A stretch of 14,169 bases of DNA from Acidobacteriaceae bacterium (GTDB taxonomy: Bacteria; Acidobacteriota; Terriglobia; Terriglobales; Acidobacteriaceae). The DNA lies in the NCBI GenBank assembly GCA_025462785.1, contig JAOAPG010000148.1, positions 1 to 14,169 on the forward strand, written 5' to 3'. Positions 13,164 to 14,169 of this stretch are shown here, piece by piece (the stretch's first letter is position 1; each line of letters opens with the position of its first letter). A program made the translations under genes and the position numbers. Below the pieces are notes generated by a model. It was given only the letters and a program-made list of their open reading frames with translations. It did no database searches and was not told the DNA's origin.

Positions 13164-14169
13164 TCATGCTGCCGCTGAGACACGGCTGCTGAGTAGATTA
13201 CGGTAGAGCTGCAGGTAATCATCGATCATCCGCTGGGCAGTGAAACATTCTTTGGCGCGCTGAAATGCTCGATTCCCAAGCGCCTGACATAGGTCGCGCT
13301 GCTCACTTAACTTGCGTATCGCAACCGCGAGACTGGTTGCATCATTCGCGTTGAAGTAGATGGCAGCGTCATCCCACATTTCTCGAAATGGCGGGATATC
13401 ATTAGCAATGATCGCGCATCGGGAGAATGCCGCGTCGAGGGCTGCCATTCCTAACGGCTCGTAGCGGGCGGTGGCCGCGAAAATTGAAGCTCGGCTGTAG
13501 AGGAGCCGCAATTGCGCTTCGGTTTGCGGCCCTTTCAGTGAGATACGAACTTCGTCAAGGGACAGCTTGACGTCTGCTCTGATCGGCACTCCAGATGCCT
13601 GAACGGGTGTGTCGGAATCGACGATGCAGACGGGAATGGGATGCTTATGTTGAGTTAGCAAGGAGACCTGCTTGCCCGCATCCCAGAGACGGCCCACCGC
13701 GAGAACCGAGTCGTCCTTGCTCACGTAAGGATTGAAAAAGATCGGATTTCTGCCGTTATAAACCACAGTGTCATGTTGGGGCTTTGTGTAGGCAGCGCGG
13801 ATGCTATCCAACATCCAGACTGTTGGTGCAACAACCATGCTCGCCTTCGATAGACCTGCGGTGATTACGTCGTGATACCAGCGCGACCAGCGATTCTCTT
13901 TCGGCCCATAGCCATGGACGCATTTTGACCAGCTGATCAAATCGCCATGCGCAAAGACGAGGCGTGGTACAGCCACCGGCAGATTTCCGTAGCACATTTG
14001 ATTGAGATGAAGCAGATCGGGCTTGAGCTCTTTCACAAGTGACGTGAGGTAGGCGGCGGAGTCTTTCAGGTCTTGCTCCCCTTCCTGCATCCAATCGAGG
14101 CGGAACGCCGTGGGAAGATATTGCAATCCATGCAAGCGATCCATCCACGCAGTTTCGTGAGGAAGGGGG
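13164..14169 (-). CDS. Glycosyltransferase family 4-like, 5' end beyond right edge
   Basis: This transferase is expected to move sugar from an activated donor to a glycan or lipid on the cytoplasmic side. The first in-frame ATG is at 14144, but the frame stays open to the edge (residues PLPHETAW precede it), there is no Shine-Dalgarno, and the N-terminal Rossmann start of a GT-B fold is missing, so the gene continues to the right. Numbering from that Met: the interdomain part with VFAHGDLISW (63-72), the C-terminal domain start VLAVGRLWDAGKQ (147-159), and the donor-site motif RYEPLGMAALDAAF (227-240), followed by CAIIANDIPPFREM (243-256). The usual E-x7-E is E-x7-D here (Glu229, Asp237). The acceptor is unknown and no other glycan genes are in view. 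Confidence 0.88.
   Translation of the reverse strand, partial: PLPHETAWMDRLHGLQYLPTAFRLDWMQEGEQDLKDSAAYLTSLVKELKPDLLHLNQMCYGNLPVAVPRLVFAHGDLISWSKCVHGYGPKENRWSRWYHDVITAGLSKASMVVAPTVWMLDSIRAAYTKPQHDTVVYNGRNPIFFNPYVSKDDSVLAVGRLWDAGKQVSLLTQHKHPIPVCIVDSDTPVQASGVPIRADVKLSLDEVRISLKGPQTEAQLRLLYSRASIFAATARYEPLGMAALDAAFSRCAIIANDIPPFREMWDDAAIYFNANDATSLAVAIRKLSEQRDLCQALGNRAFQRAKECFTAQRMIDDYLQLYRNLLSSRVSAAA

Overview
The window looks like chromosomal DNA of a soil-type bacterium with moderate GC content. I infer an acidobacterium (Acidobacteriota, Terriglobia-like) from the overall style of the proteins: an HrcA/CIRCE heat-shock locus, a cyanide-insensitive-type bd oxidase, a MgChl-I-like ATPase paired with a VWA protein, and a Tat-exported FAD oxidoreductase. 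That placement is an inference and no marker gene settles it. There are 14 protein genes (two cut by the window edges), no RNA genes, no CRISPR array and no transposase. No gap between genes exceeds 300 bp; the largest, 478-700, is the hrcA control region.

Left block (1-5897, all minus strand): a Cys-rich unknown protein is translationally coupled (TAATG overlap) to an acyl-CoA thioesterase. Then come cydA-cydB (cytochrome bd quinol oxidase), a DUF1905/YdeI-type protein, an Mrp-type P-loop ATPase for Fe-S cluster handling, and the N-terminal half of the heat-shock repressor hrcA, which runs off the left edge. A CIRCE operator and a strong dyad lie between mrp and hrcA.

Middle block (5898-10746): a small TPR protein (+) and an SDR oxidoreductase (-) converge with overlapping stop codons. 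A divergent region then leads into three plus-strand genes: a stand-alone Lon substrate-binding-domain protein, a MgChl-I/MoxR-like AAA+ ATPase with variant Walker motifs and a Cys/His cluster, and a VWA-domain protein with an intact MIDAS. The ATPase and VWA genes are separated by an 87-bp spacer that is mostly one large inverted repeat. The pair resembles known AAA+/VWA chaperone-type machines (BchI/BchD, CbbQ/CbbO, RavA/ViaA), but its client is unknown, so it is the best candidate here for an uncharacterised system.

Right block (10747-14169, all minus strand): a family-4-like glycosyltransferase whose 5' end lies beyond the right edge, a CDGSH iron-sulfur protein, and a Tat-exported FAD oxidoreductase that resembles spermidine dehydrogenase. 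The last of these converges on the VWA gene.
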